From Apostichopus japonicus (lineage: Eukaryota > Echinodermata > Holothuroidea > Aspidochirotida > Stichopodidae): 64,000 bases of DNA. Below, piece after piece: positions 26,001 through 35,536 of the stretch (positions are counted from its first letter, which is position 1; every line of letters starts with the position of its first letter). The notes under the pieces were generated by a model. That model did no database searches. It was not told the DNA's origin and worked only from the letters and a program-made list of their open reading frames with translations. The stretch lies in the NCBI RefSeq assembly GCF_037975245.1, contig NC_092580.1:27309501-27373500 (forward strand). Reading direction: 5' to 3'. Position numbers and translations under genes: made by a program.

Positions 26001-29000
26001 TGTCACACAATATACACAAAATATACTGTCCTAAAGTGTCACACGATATACACAAAATAAACTGTCCTAAAGTGTCACACAATATACACAAAATGTACTG
26101 TCCTAAAGTGTCACACAATCTACACAAAATATACTGTCTTAAAGTGTCACACAATATACACAAAATATACTGTCCTAAAGTGTCACACAATCTACACAAA
26201 ATATACTGTCCTAAAGTGCCACACAATATACACAAAATAAACTGTCCTAAAGTGTCACACAATATACACAAAATATACTGTCCTAAAGTGTCACATGATA
26301 TACACAAAATAAACTGTCCTAAAGTGTCACACAATATACACAAAATGTACTGTCCTAAAGTGTCACACAATCTACACAAAATATACTGTCTTAAAGTGTC
26401 ACACAATATACACAAAATATACTGTCCTAAAGTGTCACACAATCTACACAAAATATACTGTCCTAAAGTGTCACACAATCTACACAAAATATACTGTCCT
26501 AAAGTGTCACACAATATACACAAAATATACTGTCCTAAAAGTGTCCTTGATCCATTTCTATTGTATGTTACTTAACAAGTTTCCTATTGTGTATGCCAGT
26601 CACATGGATAAGTCTTACCTGACATTAAATATCCCATCTTTACTTCCCTCATGAAGTTGGTTTTCGTCCTCACATCCAATCAATTTCTGGAGGACCTTCT
26701 GTGCATCGAGTTCAGTGTGAAGGCTCACCACAAGCTGAAGAAGACAAGATACCAATCGTCGTCATTAATAAATTAAGTAAAACCTCACTCGTCCAATCCA
26801 CTCAATGTTACATTCACCTACAGTGCACTTTGAGCAAGTAGCTTTCGGTATGCACTACTTGAATAAATCCATCAAGTTGTATTCTACCATCACGGATGAT
26901 TTTATTGATCGTCAGTGTGCTTCTTCTATAGTCGAGGATTCCGATCACCCTCTCTTTGATTTTTACATGAAACCACGTAGATTTTACACAATCCCATGTA
27001 TGCTGACAGAATGGTTTAGGCGATCATTTTTACCTTGAAGTACTAAGACTTTGAATTGTATGATACATAGATAACTTTTTTTAACCTATTTTTGAGATGC
27101 TCTAGTCCATTTTATTATAATGTCATTTTATGATGAATATCAATAAATTTTACTATACTTTACTTTACACTTGAAAGGGATTCTTTCAGTGGGGTACCTT
27201 CAAGATCTACAGAGAGCTGTAAAAGGGTTCATTATACTCAAGAAGTGTTTGAAATAAAGCTGATTTACCACTAAATGGGGGGCAGTGTCCTTCCCTCCAA
27301 TGCTCCTCTTGTGGGTCAGCAGCTCTTCTCTATGTTTCTTTCTCCTTTGAATAGCCTAAGGATGAGAGTGGACAGAAACTTGACATTAATTCTAGATCAG
27401 TGTCCACCAAATGGACTGTTGCACATGTACACCAAACAATCAAATGATATGCTACTTGGTTTTCATCATATTTATATCAGTTACAACTTACAACACATGA
27501 ACTCAACATGCCCTGTAAATGCACATACAGAGGTCTCCTATGCTCTGGAGTAACTTTTGATCAAGAGATCAATTACAAAGATGTTCAATCTCTGCATGAA
27601 CTGAAGTCTCCAAGTACACCAGGGGCTTGATCCAGACATAAACTGAGGGAAAGCCAAAAACAATCTTCTAATAACCAGTTTCTGTTCTACCATGTAACTG
27701 TAATCTTGAGTGACAATAGAAAAAAGAGGAGGGGGGCGGGGAGGGAAGAAGATCCACAATAGCCTATGTTCTTTCCCGACTGTCACTTTCCTTAGGACAA
27801 TATATAAAAAATGTAACACAACTTTGCATTTCAGTGGATATAGTCAGTCAAAAATGTTCCTATCATAGATACTAACATGAATTCCCTAGTCATCTCACTA
27901 CCCCCCCCTCTCTCTCTCTCTCTCTCCCTCCCTTCGAATCTCTACTCACACACCTCTGCCTCTTTTAAAGTCACATGGATGCCTTTAATTAATACCTGGT
28001 TTCTCCTGTCTGCTTTCTTTTGTTGTTTTCTCATGTGCTTTGATAAGATTTTCACATTTGCTCTGCCTGTGAGGGAAACAAGGTATTCAAATAACATGCA
28101 TCTCTCAACATTAAGGGCACTAATGTAAAGTTCCTACAAATTACTTTATTAAACATTTTTGAATGCAGACAGAGTAAAATGTTTCTTAAGATCTAACTTC
28201 CATAACAAGCTTCAGTCTGTGCAATATATGTAAAGAATAATATTTAATGCAGCAGGTAAAACACAAAAAAGTTACATTAATTGCTTCCTTACTGATTTAT
28301 TCAAATGGTACCAAGCCAGGCCACTGTAACTGTACATCACTAAGTTACAAAATCGTTGGCAACTTATAGCCTTGACAAATTATCAATCACTTTAGCTTGA
28401 TATATGAAAGTTTGCTACTTGCCCTAAAGTTATTGCATTCTGGTTTTATGATATTCTCCATAGAATGCGCACTTGACTAGGTAACTTAGCTTGAGTCGTA
28501 CCAGCATGTCTAACTTTATGTGTATTGTTGACTCATACTGTGTGAACAACGACCTCAGTTGGAACAAAATCTAGGCCACAAATGAAATTCAAAGTACATA
28601 GGGCCTAGGCCTTCTAGCCTAGCTATGGCCTAACTATATCTGAAACAATTTATGTGAACCCTGGTCATAGTTAATGACTGCTACTATGTAGTGTTGAGTT
28701 TGTGTTAAGTGTAGCCAAAAGTAACCCTTAATTTGCTACAATACCATCAATTCAGCCTAGGCTGAAGTAATAAAAGGCAACAATTTGTGACATAAAAATG
28801 CTAGAAGTACTGTGGTCTAGACTGTGAACAGCAGAATAACAATAACGTTAGGCCTAAAGCATTATCAATATCATTTCAATACGAGTATGTTAATACATGG
28901 AATTACGATTGACTTTTCCCACATACCATTACCAGCTACATGCGAGGCCTCACTTAGGCCGGGTTATTAATACAGCATACAATAGCAGTGATACCTAACT

Positions 29001-29167
29001 AGCCTAGGCCTATGTTTAATGTAGGCCTCAGTTAGGCTAAGCTTTATGGTAAGTTCACCTTTCATAACATTGTCAATTTGTCCTTTACTTCGATGTCTTC
29101 CTGTCTTGTGAGATTTGTTCTTTTGCTTGAGCGGACCAGCTCTATGAGTCTCCTGCCCAAGAACCAT
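10835..29167 (-). CDS. TSR1: TSR1, pre-40S ribosome maturation factor (complete coding gene, 20 exons)
   Basis: Twenty minus-strand exons, all with GT/AG borders and matching phases, total 2439 nt: 812 residues plus TAG. Vertebrate TSR1 is close to this length. TSR1 is a BMS1/TSR1-family protein that binds late pre-40S particles. It resembles a translational GTPase but lacks the nucleotide-binding residues. Seen: a basic N-terminus with [14 protein letters not shown]; a GTPase-like segment with [11 protein letters not shown] (about residues 175-190) and no P-loop GxxxxGKS; an AARP2CN-like region with [12 protein letters not shown] and GDFQMQQID (about 275-310); an acidic linker with 11 consecutive Asp (about 420-430); and the conserved C-terminal domain with [44 protein letters not shown] and [13 protein letters not shown]. 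The gene converges on the P450 gene. Introns hold several repeats. No obvious AATAAA was found just past the stop. Confidence 0.97.
11023..14137 (-). other. TSR1 last intron (about 3.1 kb)
   Basis: AT-rich intron with no recognisable exon, RNA gene or full transposon. It has only short homopolymer tracts, for example a C run near 13248-13260. Several open frames are short and unlike known proteins. Confidence 0.5.
14138..14212 (-). CDS. TSR1: TSR1 exon 19
   Basis: A 75-nt exon, [20 protein letters not shown] and IKEPL, near-identical to the family consensus. It ends in phase 1 before GTAAAG. The following intron is about 3.1 kb. Confidence 0.97.
14392..14458. repeat. 31-bp tandem duplication
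   Basis: Two copies of CCACACTATATGAAACTATA-type sequence ending CCAGG, with period 31. It lies just beyond the donor of TSR1 exon 18. Confidence 0.8.
14499..14639 (-). CDS. TSR1: TSR1 exon 18
   Basis: Encodes [20 protein letters not shown], then [12 protein letters not shown] and [10 protein letters not shown]. These are hallmark C-terminal strings. Donor GTGAGA lies next to a 31-bp tandem duplication at about 14392-14458. Confidence 0.97.
15100..15205 (-). CDS. TSR1: TSR1 exon 17
   Basis: Encodes [20 protein letters not shown] and [12 protein letters not shown], a conserved beta-barrel segment. It ends in phase 1 before GTTTGT. Confidence 0.95.
15898..15981 (-). CDS. TSR1: TSR1 exon 16
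   Basis: A 28-codon exon, [20 protein letters not shown] and HTVGNRQK, matching the GFRRFxAxPxFSxHT motif. Both borders are in phase 0. Confidence 0.95.
16474..16595 (-). CDS. TSR1: TSR1 exon 15
   Basis: Encodes [20 protein letters not shown] and SEEPIKSK. The LLxHEQKMSV motif is diagnostic. It starts in phase 1, ends in phase 0. Confidence 0.95.
17144..17195 (-). CDS. TSR1: TSR1 exon 14
   Basis: A 52-nt exon, [17 protein letters not shown] plus one base. It lines up with the family's G-x-x-VTLHVxxVP strand. Borders are TTTGCAG and GTAAGG. Confidence 0.92.
17828..17972 (-). CDS. TSR1: TSR1 exon 13 (start of C-terminal domain)
   Basis: Encodes [20 protein letters not shown] and [11 protein letters not shown], the most conserved string of the family. 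It ends AE in phase 0 before GTAGGT. Confidence 0.97.
18290..18475 (+). mobile_element. Retroelement fragment with hammerhead-ribozyme-like core, copy 2
   Basis: Contains TTGAAGAAGATCCTGCTAGG followed by ATCGAAACGTCAGGCC: a perfect GATCCT/AGGATC hairpin between a CUGANGA-like box (first base T instead of C) and GAAAC, then GTC and AGGC. About 130 bp are shared with the minus-strand copy at 9525-9660. It lies in TSR1 intron 12, antisense to the gene. Confidence 0.55.
18676..18768 (-). CDS. TSR1: TSR1 exon 12
   Basis: Encodes [20 protein letters not shown] and DVLAKTRFA. The [17 protein letters not shown] string is conserved in TSR1. The donor is GTAGGT. Confidence 0.95.
18936..19084. repeat. 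Polypyrimidine array (CCCTCCCTCCCAC)n
   Basis: About 150 bp of CCCTCCCACCCC variants on the plus strand, purine-rich on the TSR1 transcript strand. It could adopt H-DNA or G-quadruplex forms. The proline-rich and glycine-rich reading frames are artefacts of the repeat. Confidence 0.9.
19681..19748 (-). CDS. TSR1: TSR1 exon 11
   Basis: A short exon, [22 protein letters not shown] plus two bases, after TTTGTAG. It sits in phase with both neighbours and continues the acidic linker. Confidence 0.9.
19949..20040. repeat. Polypyrimidine array (CCCTCCTTCCTCC)n
   Basis: About 90 bp of C/T-only sequence on the plus strand in TSR1 intron 10. It is a second homopurine-homopyrimidine tract within the gene. 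Confidence 0.85.
20362..20579 (-). CDS. TSR1: TSR1 exon 10 (acidic linker)
   Basis: Encodes [18 protein letters not shown], then 11 consecutive Asp written with mixed GAT and GAC codons, and more acidic residues. Homologues have an acidic but not poly-Asp linker here. The tract could be length-polymorphic. Confidence 0.95.
21014..21280 (+). mobile_element. tRNA-derived SINE, family 1 copy 2
   Basis: GGAGTGTTAGCTCAGTGGTT (A box) and GAGTTCGAGTCACTCC (B box), then the same body as the copy at 8151 (GTCCAGTTACAGAGTTGTTG, GACTTCGGTCAGCTTGCGGC) and a CATA/CACA tail. It is inserted antisense in TSR1 intron 9. Confidence 0.87.
21316..21475 (-). CDS. TSR1: TSR1 exon 9
   Basis: An acidic linker ending in [20 protein letters not shown], then [12 protein letters not shown]. 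The [11 protein letters not shown] string is a strong TSR1 signature. It ends in phase 1 before GTTAGT. Confidence 0.96.
22030..22365 (+). pseudogene. LINE 3' terminal fragment
   Basis: With one frameshift the plus strand reads [20 protein letters not shown], then [16 protein letters not shown]. This is the A-P-x-L-W-N-S-L-P...FKxxLKTHL terminus typical of CR1/L2/Jockey-type LINE reverse transcriptases. It ends with a TTATTATTATT tail. It lies in TSR1 intron 8, antisense. Confidence 0.75.
22429..22611 (-). CDS. TSR1: TSR1 exon 8
   Basis: A 61-codon exon with [34 protein letters not shown]. This is the well-conserved AARP2CN core, in which the GDFQMxQIDA string is diagnostic. Donor GTGAGA. 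Confidence 0.96.
23357..23513 (-). CDS. TSR1: TSR1 exon 7 (start of AARP2CN-like region)
   Basis: Encodes RFPDSKFF, then a segment with [17 protein letters not shown]; homologues have a matching region that ends in FVPSE. The donor is GTAAGT and the exon ends in phase 0. Confidence 0.95.
23801..24158 (+). mobile_element. hAT non-autonomous element (CAGGGGTGGGCAA type)
   Basis: The ends CAGGGGTGGGCAACTTACGG and GGTTGCTCACCCCTG are inverted. The 8-bp flanks TTGTAAAC and TTGTAACT match at 7 of 8. The interior begins with the GGCCCGCGGGCCACATGCGG tract common in this class. It is 358 bp, non-coding, in TSR1 intron 6. Confidence 0.93.
24537..24607 (-). CDS. TSR1: TSR1 exon 6
   Basis: A 71-nt exon encoding [23 protein letters not shown]. 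It ends AG before GTTAGT (phase 2), so the next exon completes the second Arg of the conserved ERRFP/EKRFP motif. Confidence 0.92.
24741..25290. repeat. 170-bp tandem repeats carrying copies of the TSR1 exon 5 3' end
   Basis: The exon 5 end and donor at about 25251-25290 recur at 25081 and 24911, exactly 170 bp apart each time, with a weaker copy near 24770. On the minus strand the two clear extra copies read [14 protein letters not shown] and [14 protein letters not shown] followed by CAG/GTAATG. They thus keep both the reading frame and a usable splice donor. Confidence 0.85.
25253..25445 (-). CDS. TSR1: TSR1 exon 5
   Basis: It starts after the strong tract TTTTACCTCTTTTCCCACCAG, which gives the only in-phase join to exon 4 (N-V-S-V-T-K). 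It encodes [21 protein letters not shown] and [11 protein letters not shown], then donor CAG/GTAATG. An open frame continues upstream of this acceptor but does not fit phase 2. The exon's 3' end is duplicated downstream. Confidence 0.93.
25826..26545. repeat. 36-bp minisatellite, about 20 copies, with higher-order structure
   Basis: The unit contains CACAATATACACAAAATATA and CTGTCCTAAAGTGT and lies in TSR1 intron 4. Because 36 is a multiple of three, frames stay open on both strands (12-residue units such as [12 protein letters not shown]). These are repeat artefacts, not genes. Variant units recur in the same order about 252 bp (seven units) apart, for example AAAATAAACTG then AAAATGTACTG at about 26060 and 26310. 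Confidence 0.95.
26619..26734 (-). CDS. TSR1: TSR1 exon 4
   Basis: Encodes [18 protein letters not shown] and an acidic turn, ending FNV plus two bases (phase 2). It corresponds to the position of the P-loop in true GTPases, and no GxxxxGKS is present, as expected for TSR1. Confidence 0.92.
26800..27175 (+). pseudogene. LINE 3' terminal fragment
   Basis: Plus-strand frame 26805-27038 ends [20 protein letters not shown] and [10 protein letters not shown]. The HPLxxx...RxxRSFxP pattern resembles the C-terminus of CR1/L2-type LINE proteins. It is followed by a short AT-rich 3' end with AATAAATTTTACTATACTTT. It lies in TSR1 intron 3, antisense. Confidence 0.5.
27269..27355 (-). CDS. TSR1: TSR1 exon 3
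   Basis: A 29-codon, phase 0 to 0 exon reading [13 protein letters not shown]...[11 protein letters not shown]. It matches the conserved GGKDxxPHxV segment that precedes the GTPase-like fold. The donor is GTAAAT. Confidence 0.93.
27903..27930. repeat. (TC)n microsatellite
   Basis: A C run followed by CTCTCTCTCT in the intron beside TSR1 exon 2. It is a simple repeat with no other function visible. Confidence 0.8.
27996..28066 (-). CDS. TSR1: TSR1 exon 2
   Basis: A 71-nt exon after CCCTCACAG, entering in phase 1 and leaving in phase 0. It encodes a Lys/Arg-rich segment with [15 protein letters not shown]. It falls where homologues have a similarly basic stretch. Confidence 0.88.
29059..29167 (-). 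CDS. TSR1: TSR1 exon 1 (start codon)
   Basis: ATG at 29167, then [20 protein letters not shown] and GRHRSKGQ, the conserved basic N-terminus of TSR1. It ends in phase 1 at ATGAAAG before GTGAAC. The next reading-frame Met would lose this motif, so this start is preferred. Confidence 0.95.
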
Positions 29168-29581
29168 TTTGAATTCTAAGCTGACGTTAGTACGCTTACA
29201 AAGTTGTGCAATGCACGTACGTAAACGAAAATCCGGCTCTCACAAGTCACAGTTGTCAGAAACATGTGTACTGTGATTGCGTAATCATCGAGAGGGCGCA
29301 TTGCCGATTTGGTTTTTCAGTGATGGACATAGAATATGGTCGAAGGACTACCGTAGACCCCAAATGTATACAATAATTTCGTACTGTTAGCGTTTCATAC
29401 ACCCTTTTGACCTTTTGACTTAGACTACATTGCACAACTTATTGCCTATAATGTTTCATGGTGTAACTTTGTAGATTTGATCTGGCTGATAAACTATAAG
29501 CAGCTCATTTAAGAAGGTATTCTGAATCGGTTTGTTGTCGTTTCAATGAAAACTAGCAACAAGTCATATCATACACTTAAC
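29168..29581. other. TSR1 5' flank
   Basis: The sequence immediately upstream of the TSR1 ATG. No TATA box is evident. The true transcription start cannot be placed by eye. No divergent gene was recognised to the right. Confidence 0.4.
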
Positions 29582-29948
29582 CAAGGGCGTAGGAACCGGG
29601 GGGGCTGGGGGGCGCAAGCCCCCCAGTGAAAAATATGGGGGGGGGGGCGGAAGTATCATTCCGCCCCCCCGCTCCGCAAGTCAGAAAACCCCTTTTTCAT
29701 TTCCAAATGAGAAAAAAATCTCATTTGGAGCACCAAATTGCATTTAAGGCCAGGTGAAAATGCAAAATTCTTTACAAAATGGAGTGGGAGTTGAAGTGTG
29801 CTATATTGCACCAAATTGCATCTGAGGCCACCTGGAAATGCAAAAATAATTCCAAAGGGGAGGGGGACACCCCCTCCCCTTAGACCCCTCCCCCAGGCCG
29901 GCCATCAGTCTTCATCCCCCCACTCAAAAGTACCTTCCTACGCCACTG
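29582..29948 (+). mobile_element. hAT-like miniature element, family A copy 2
   Basis: Ends CAAGGGCGTAGGAACC and CCTTCCTACGCCACTG. The flanking 8-bp duplication CACTTAAC (29574-29581 and 29949-29956) is exact. It is very similar throughout to the copy at 3297 in the same orientation. Confidence 0.95.
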
Positions 29949-30843
29949 CACTTAACAAAGTTAATGGCAAAAATTATTATTTAAAGCGACCACCCTTTCA
30001 TACTTTCTATATTTCACTCAATTTTCATTCAACTTTTCGTTCATTTGTTACTAATTAAAGATGCTACTCATATCTGTGTCCGCCAGAGAATTCTGGTAGA
30101 AAAGTTAAAGGTAACAAACATGGCTTTTATTTTTCAAGAAGCAAAAAACCTGTATATAGGTGAATGTGTACAAGGTATAGAAGGTGAATTAAACTTGTTT
30201 GAAATTTTTCTCTGATTTCGTTTCTGGTCTGCCTTTGAATGGGAGTAGATAGCTTTTCTGAGGTAGGGGTGAGGGGGGGGTGTCGAAACCAGTGGGATCA
30301 ATCGAGGATGACGTCACATGGGAAGCAGATGACGTCACACTACAACACATTCCTCGCTGTTATCAATACCCAGATATTGTTACTGTCATTAAGAGCCTCT
30401 GTCACATCAACAGTATTTCGTGAGACATTGGGAAGATGTTGACAGTACTAAAGATATTCCGACTTACCTTTTTCTTCTTACACGTGGAGTGATTTTCATC
30501 ATGGTTATTTTTTTCATTAGAGGCATGAAAAGTGGAGTGGAGGGGGGGGGGGTATATTTTGTGTTACGTTGACCACAGCTCAAAAGTGGATGAACATGTC
30601 ACCCACCGATTCTACGACCAAATGTGCCTCTAGTCTTGTTCAAGACCCTGGTATTCTGCTGTTACTCTGCAAGTTACAATTAATATGAGTGCGTCCTCGC
30701 ATCCTCTTTCGAAAATCTGTCAAAACTGTTTTTTAAGGCTAATTCCCCTGACAGGCAGATTTGTGGCAGGGCGCCCTCAGTTAGTGTTATAATTCGACGG
30801 TATTTTTATATATAGAACGAATCTCTTGACCAAGACTAATGTG

Positions 30844-32933
30844 CAGGTGCGTATCCAGGGGGGCGTTGGGGGCGCGCGCCCCCCGGGTAGGAAAAAGAGA
30901 AGAGAAAAAAAGAAAAAAGAGGGGAAGAAAGAGGAGGAGGAGAGGAAGGAAGGGAAAAGAAAAAGAAGAAAGAGAGAATAAGGAGAAAAAGAAGGAGTAA
31001 AAGCAAAACGCGAAGACACCGGGAAGAGAAAGAAGAACAGTGACATCATTACAGCGCTGAAGGGTAGCCAGTGACGGATCAATGATTTCGTAAAAGTGTG
31101 ACTCACCCTACCCCTTACACCGACAACTCCATTTTTTGACGTTTCCATTTTCCTCTCTCACTAATGATCTATATATATATACTATATATGGTCTATCATA
31201 ACGCGTGTGTAGAATTGTGCTATGAAACCAACTGTGGCTGGTCTCGAACTCGACCGTGTCGTCGGGGAACATGACGCATTTTGGGATGGGGCGACCGCCC
31301 GCCCGCCCCCCCCCCCATTCAGCATTTTTTTAAATGATATCGCAAAGTAATTTCAAAATAGAAAGTGCTTAGAGGCAACTTACAAGGCCTGGGAAGTGTC
31401 ATTTCCAGCAATCTGGGAGACATTTTCGGCCAAAATTTGCTTGTACGCTTCGCGCCAACCTATGGTGGTGCTACGCTTAGATAATTTGCCTACAGGCTTC
31501 GCCCCTCCCTTGGCAAATTCCTCGCTACGCGCCTGTTTGAATTTGTTACGCAAACAGCAGATATCACATCATATCAGTGAGCATGAAAATGGCGTTCCAG
31601 GATGAAAAGCCTCAAAACTGTCCGACTTGCCTGAAAAAATAACCAAAAATTTTCGCCGTGTTCATGTCAATATCATATAAGCAAGCATCGGTTATTACAT
31701 CGCATGCCATCATGTACCGTACGGTCCGTTCAAATTGCGCAGTATACCGCGGGATGCTAATGTAAACAACGACATGTCTCATGTAGATGTATAAAAAGCA
31801 TGGAGGTCCAATTATGTCAAAACTCTCTTTTACATTAGTAATGGCGAATTAGGGCCTGCACCCCCGCCGCGCAGTGGCGGAGCGTCCATATGGTCAGGGG
31901 GCGGATGCCCCCCCCCCCCCCTGACGGACTCAAATGGACTGCTGGCGCCTTTTTCAGCTCTTTACCACTTTTTACTTATTCTAGATTATTGACTTTTTTA
32001 TTGCGCTCTCATCTACTTATTGACATTTGTCACATTTTGTTCGTGTAATTTGGCGATGACACCTTATTCTTCGTTTATCTGCAAATTAGCCAGGCCCGGA
32101 AAGGGTCATTTCCGGCGATCTAGGGAGTATCTTTACTGAAAAATTTTCTGTACGCTACGCGCCAACCAGTGGTGGCGCTCCGCTTAGATAGTGTCGAAAG
32201 CGCCCCTTCAGACCATTCTCGCCACTCCTGACCAATACCCCTAGCTCCGCCACTGCCGCCGCGCCTCCTACGCCTATGTGTGTAGTGTTCGGTTTCGGAA
32301 ATATCTGCTATTTTTTCATTTCCTTCAACCAAGTTTTATAATAGCCGTTAAAACAGGTTTTAACATTTGTACACCAATGTGTCTGAATTTTCGAAAATTT
32401 CTGACCAACATTCTACATCACACTTCCCTCTACTCGTGCAATTTTGACCGGTCTGTTAGGGGTTGAAGAAAGTTTTTTCTATATTGGTTGTCCATAGATG
32501 AAATTTTGTACAACATTATGGGTATGTTTTGAAGTGAGTTTATTACGAGAAATGTGAATTTTCAAATTCTGAACAAATATGGGGATTAAAACCTTGAAAA
32601 GTGGGGCTGACGGGTATTGTGGGCCGCGACGTAGAATCACCTACAAAGCAAAGACCCACAGGAGATGCGATCAGGTCGAACATGATGTGTGCCGGGTTGA
32701 CAATCTTCAAAAAGGTTATGGATGGAAAAAAAAAACTATTAGGAAATACTTGGTTCTCAGGCAAAAAGTGTACATCTGGTTGGTCATTTCAAGCCCGAGA
32801 AGTGCCGTTTCCGGTGATCTGGGGGGTTTCAAAACAAGAAATTTTCTTGTACGCTGCGCGCCAACCGATGGTGGCGCTCCGCTTAGATAGTAATTCGCGC
32901 CCCCCGGGTTTGAAAATCCTGGATACGCGCCTG
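30844..32933 (+). mobile_element. Large non-coding DNA transposon, family B copy 1 (contains nested elements)
   Basis: The ends are CAGGTGCGTATCCAGG and CCTGGATACGCGCCTG. Both sides are flanked by ATGTG (30839-30843 and 32934-32938), a 5-bp direct repeat. After removing a nested element (31872-32255) about 1.7 kb remain, matching the inverted copy at 46337-48738 along its length. It includes an A/G-rich tract near the left end, a hairpin module near 31392-31495 and another near 32800-32895. No transposase is encoded. A 5-bp duplication would fit hAT5-like integration. Confidence 0.85.
31872..32255 (+). mobile_element. Nested hAT-like miniature element, family C
   Basis: Ends CAGTGGCGGAGCGTCC and CTAGCTCCGCCACTG, with an exact 8-bp duplication CCGCCGCG (31864-31871 and 32256-32263). 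It sits inside family B copy 1 and is absent from the same place in copy 2 near 47010-47035. It contains one hairpin module. Confidence 0.93.
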
Positions 32934-33607
32934 ATGTGCCTCTGCATGCGATCCTTGAATATGTTCTAAGCGGAGTCTTGCTCACAATTCTGTTGTATAC
33001 ATTAGCATTAAAGTGCCGTTAAGGTTAAGTTGCCATCGAAATGTTATGAGAGGTTCACCTAGGTATACGCTAATAACGTTCTGCAAAATGTTGAATTTGC
33101 AACTTGACAATAGTTTTGAAAAATTGATGATATTTTTGTCCGATTAAATTGAGCATCATTGCTTCTACACATACCATAAGTAAATATATTGAAATTTTGT
33201 TGCAAATTGTCCAAAGGAGAGATTCCATAAATTCGGTCCTTTTGACACTTTTTCAGAAAAACTCACTTAAAATAAGCAATTTACGTTTGAAATTAACAAT
33301 TCAGGCTATCATTTTACTGCAACCGTTTAAAGTTCTTGAAATGTGAAAATGAAATATTTCGTCATTTTGCAACTAAATGATGAGTTGATCATGTTCATAA
33401 ATATAATTGCTCGATTTGTAGAAATTTGATAACATAGGCCTATCAAGTGAACGACTATGTTTTGTTCAAAAATGTCAATTTATTTGCAGATAGATTTTAG
33501 CACATTCACGGCACCTTACAGGTTCCATATTAACCCCAGTCGCGGCTCCAGGGGTATGGGTGTAAACACCCTCCATCACCCCCTTTTCCAACCTCACACG
33601 AACATTC

Positions 33608-34009
33608 AAAAAAAAAAAAAAGTTGAAGGTTTACAGTCTTGTATGAGGCTAATGCCTCCCCACATGACTTTACAACTTAACCCCTGGTCATTGGTAACTT
33701 GTCACACCCACACACCAAGTGTGCACAATTCAATCAGTCTCTCCTGGGACACCACAGTGCACCACATCCACGTGTCCCCTGGGGAACTTCCCATAGGGTG
33801 CAGCCACAAGCCGGCGCACACAACTATATTTACAAGTAACCTCACAAGTCCCCATTCATACACCTGGGTGAAGAGAGGCAATGGAGATAAAGTGCCTTGC
33901 CCAAGGACACAACGCAATGATCTGGCCAGGACTCGAACCTGCAATCCTTAGATCACAAGTCCACTGCCTTAACCACTTGACCACAACGCTCCCCTAGTAG
34001 GGGAGCGTT
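33608..34009 (-). mobile_element. tRNA-derived SINE, family 2
   Basis: Read on the minus strand: GGGGAGCGTTGTGGTCAAGT, A box GTGGTCAAGTGGTTAAGG, B box GGTTCGAGTCC (33929-33939), then CCTTGGGCAAGGCACTTTAT, a central motif seen in several metazoan SINE families. The element ends near a T/A homopolymer at about 33608-33621. The head lies in an exact 25-bp palindrome (33985-34009, arms AACGCTCCCCTA). Confidence 0.8.
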
Positions 34010-35473
34010 AGTAGTTTTAGCACACATTCTGAGCTTTAGCACACATTCTGAGTTTATACCGTATAATATAGATTATTAATTTATACTGAGTCTAAATATC
34101 CTTCAGAATGCACCATTTTGACGTCTATAATATTTCACATTCCTGTTAGGGAAACCCCAGAATCCCCACCCCCCCCTTCCCCCAACATGGAACCCCAGGT
34201 CCACTCCTCCTTTAAACAATCCTATATTGGGCTCTGGACTTAATGTATAAGCTATAACGAATACTAATTCAATTTCTGTTTACACTCACTGGCAGTCACA
34301 TAGGCCTAGTTATTTCCGTTATTTTACATGATATTCAACAAGGATTGATCCCTGAAAGTATCTGCCTATGGAAGTTCAATGCTTTTAATACTGGTGTACA
34401 TATACAGTAAACAGAAATATCGCATGACGAGCTGGTTTTGAAAATCTCGTGATAACCGTGATTGAGGAAATATGGATTCACTCATACTTCCTGCAATACA
34501 GACGTCTGTTCCGATGAAAACTAATTCGAAACCATTGTGATTAGTTATATAAATAAAGGTCAAACGTTAGAGGTTACCATCTAAAGAAGGTAAGTTATGT
34601 AGGTTTATATCTGTCTGTCTGTCTGTCTGATTTTCTTTCTACTAGTCACAATTCACAATTTTGGAGTATCTACAGTATTTTGGGCTGGTTGTTTTAGCCT
34701 TTTTTTGTGTGATAAGGAGGCAGTCAATGGTGTAAGCCGGACTCTATCCGTAGCAGGGGGAATTATCATATCCGATCAAGTTGTCTTCCAGTTGAGAGAA
34801 GTTGGCTATATGTACGACGTATAATGTCTTACTCAATTAAAGGGATAGTATACATTTGATTTGAATAAAATATAATCTAAGCATCCTCGGGAAATTTCCA
34901 ATCAAAATTGAACATTCCGTTTTCGTGACATGCCCCCACCCCCCTCCTCACCACAAAAGAACAATAAAAGAACAAATAACAACAACAACAATAAGATAAC
35001 AAAATGCTCATGAATGTTCAAATGTTCAAATGTTGTTTTCATTATTTGGAAATAAAAACTCCCCTTGAGGCATTTTCTTTTATCTTGAAAAGATGACATT
35101 CTTGTACATAATCTTTAGATTTTTTACTTTATTTTAATTTCAAAAAGGAAGATTACCACAACACATCGCAGCTCGCGCGGCCGCTCTGTATATACCTATA
35201 ACCACCTTCTCCCTTCCCCAATCCCCTTCTCCCTTTCCTTTTCCCCTTCCCCCTTCCCCTTCTTTCTTAGAGAGAGATCATTTTCAATAAAGAAAAGCAT
35301 AATCTGTAGACCAAGAATCTGCACTGTAGACATGGAGACCTGTTTTTACACTATAACTTATAAGACTTTAAATGTAGATGAGTTGAGGTTTACCAACAAC
35401 ATATAAGACAGAATGTGAATAAAGAAATAAATATAAATAGATTTAAATTACAAGCGATAAATAGCATAACAAA

Positions 35474-35536
35474 ACTTAAATGGCCGAATAAATTATTGCA
35501 ACAAAAACTTAAATGGCCGAATAAATTATTGCAAAA
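35474..35536. repeat. Short tandem duplication
   Basis: AACTTAAATGGCCGAATAAA followed by TTATTGCAA occurs twice in a row. No function is evident. Confidence 0.75.

Noticed and set aside
25702-26575. Long open frames on both strands (over 260 codons)
   Set aside because: They are made wholly of a 36-bp minisatellite, are open only because the period is divisible by three, and lie within a TSR1 intron.
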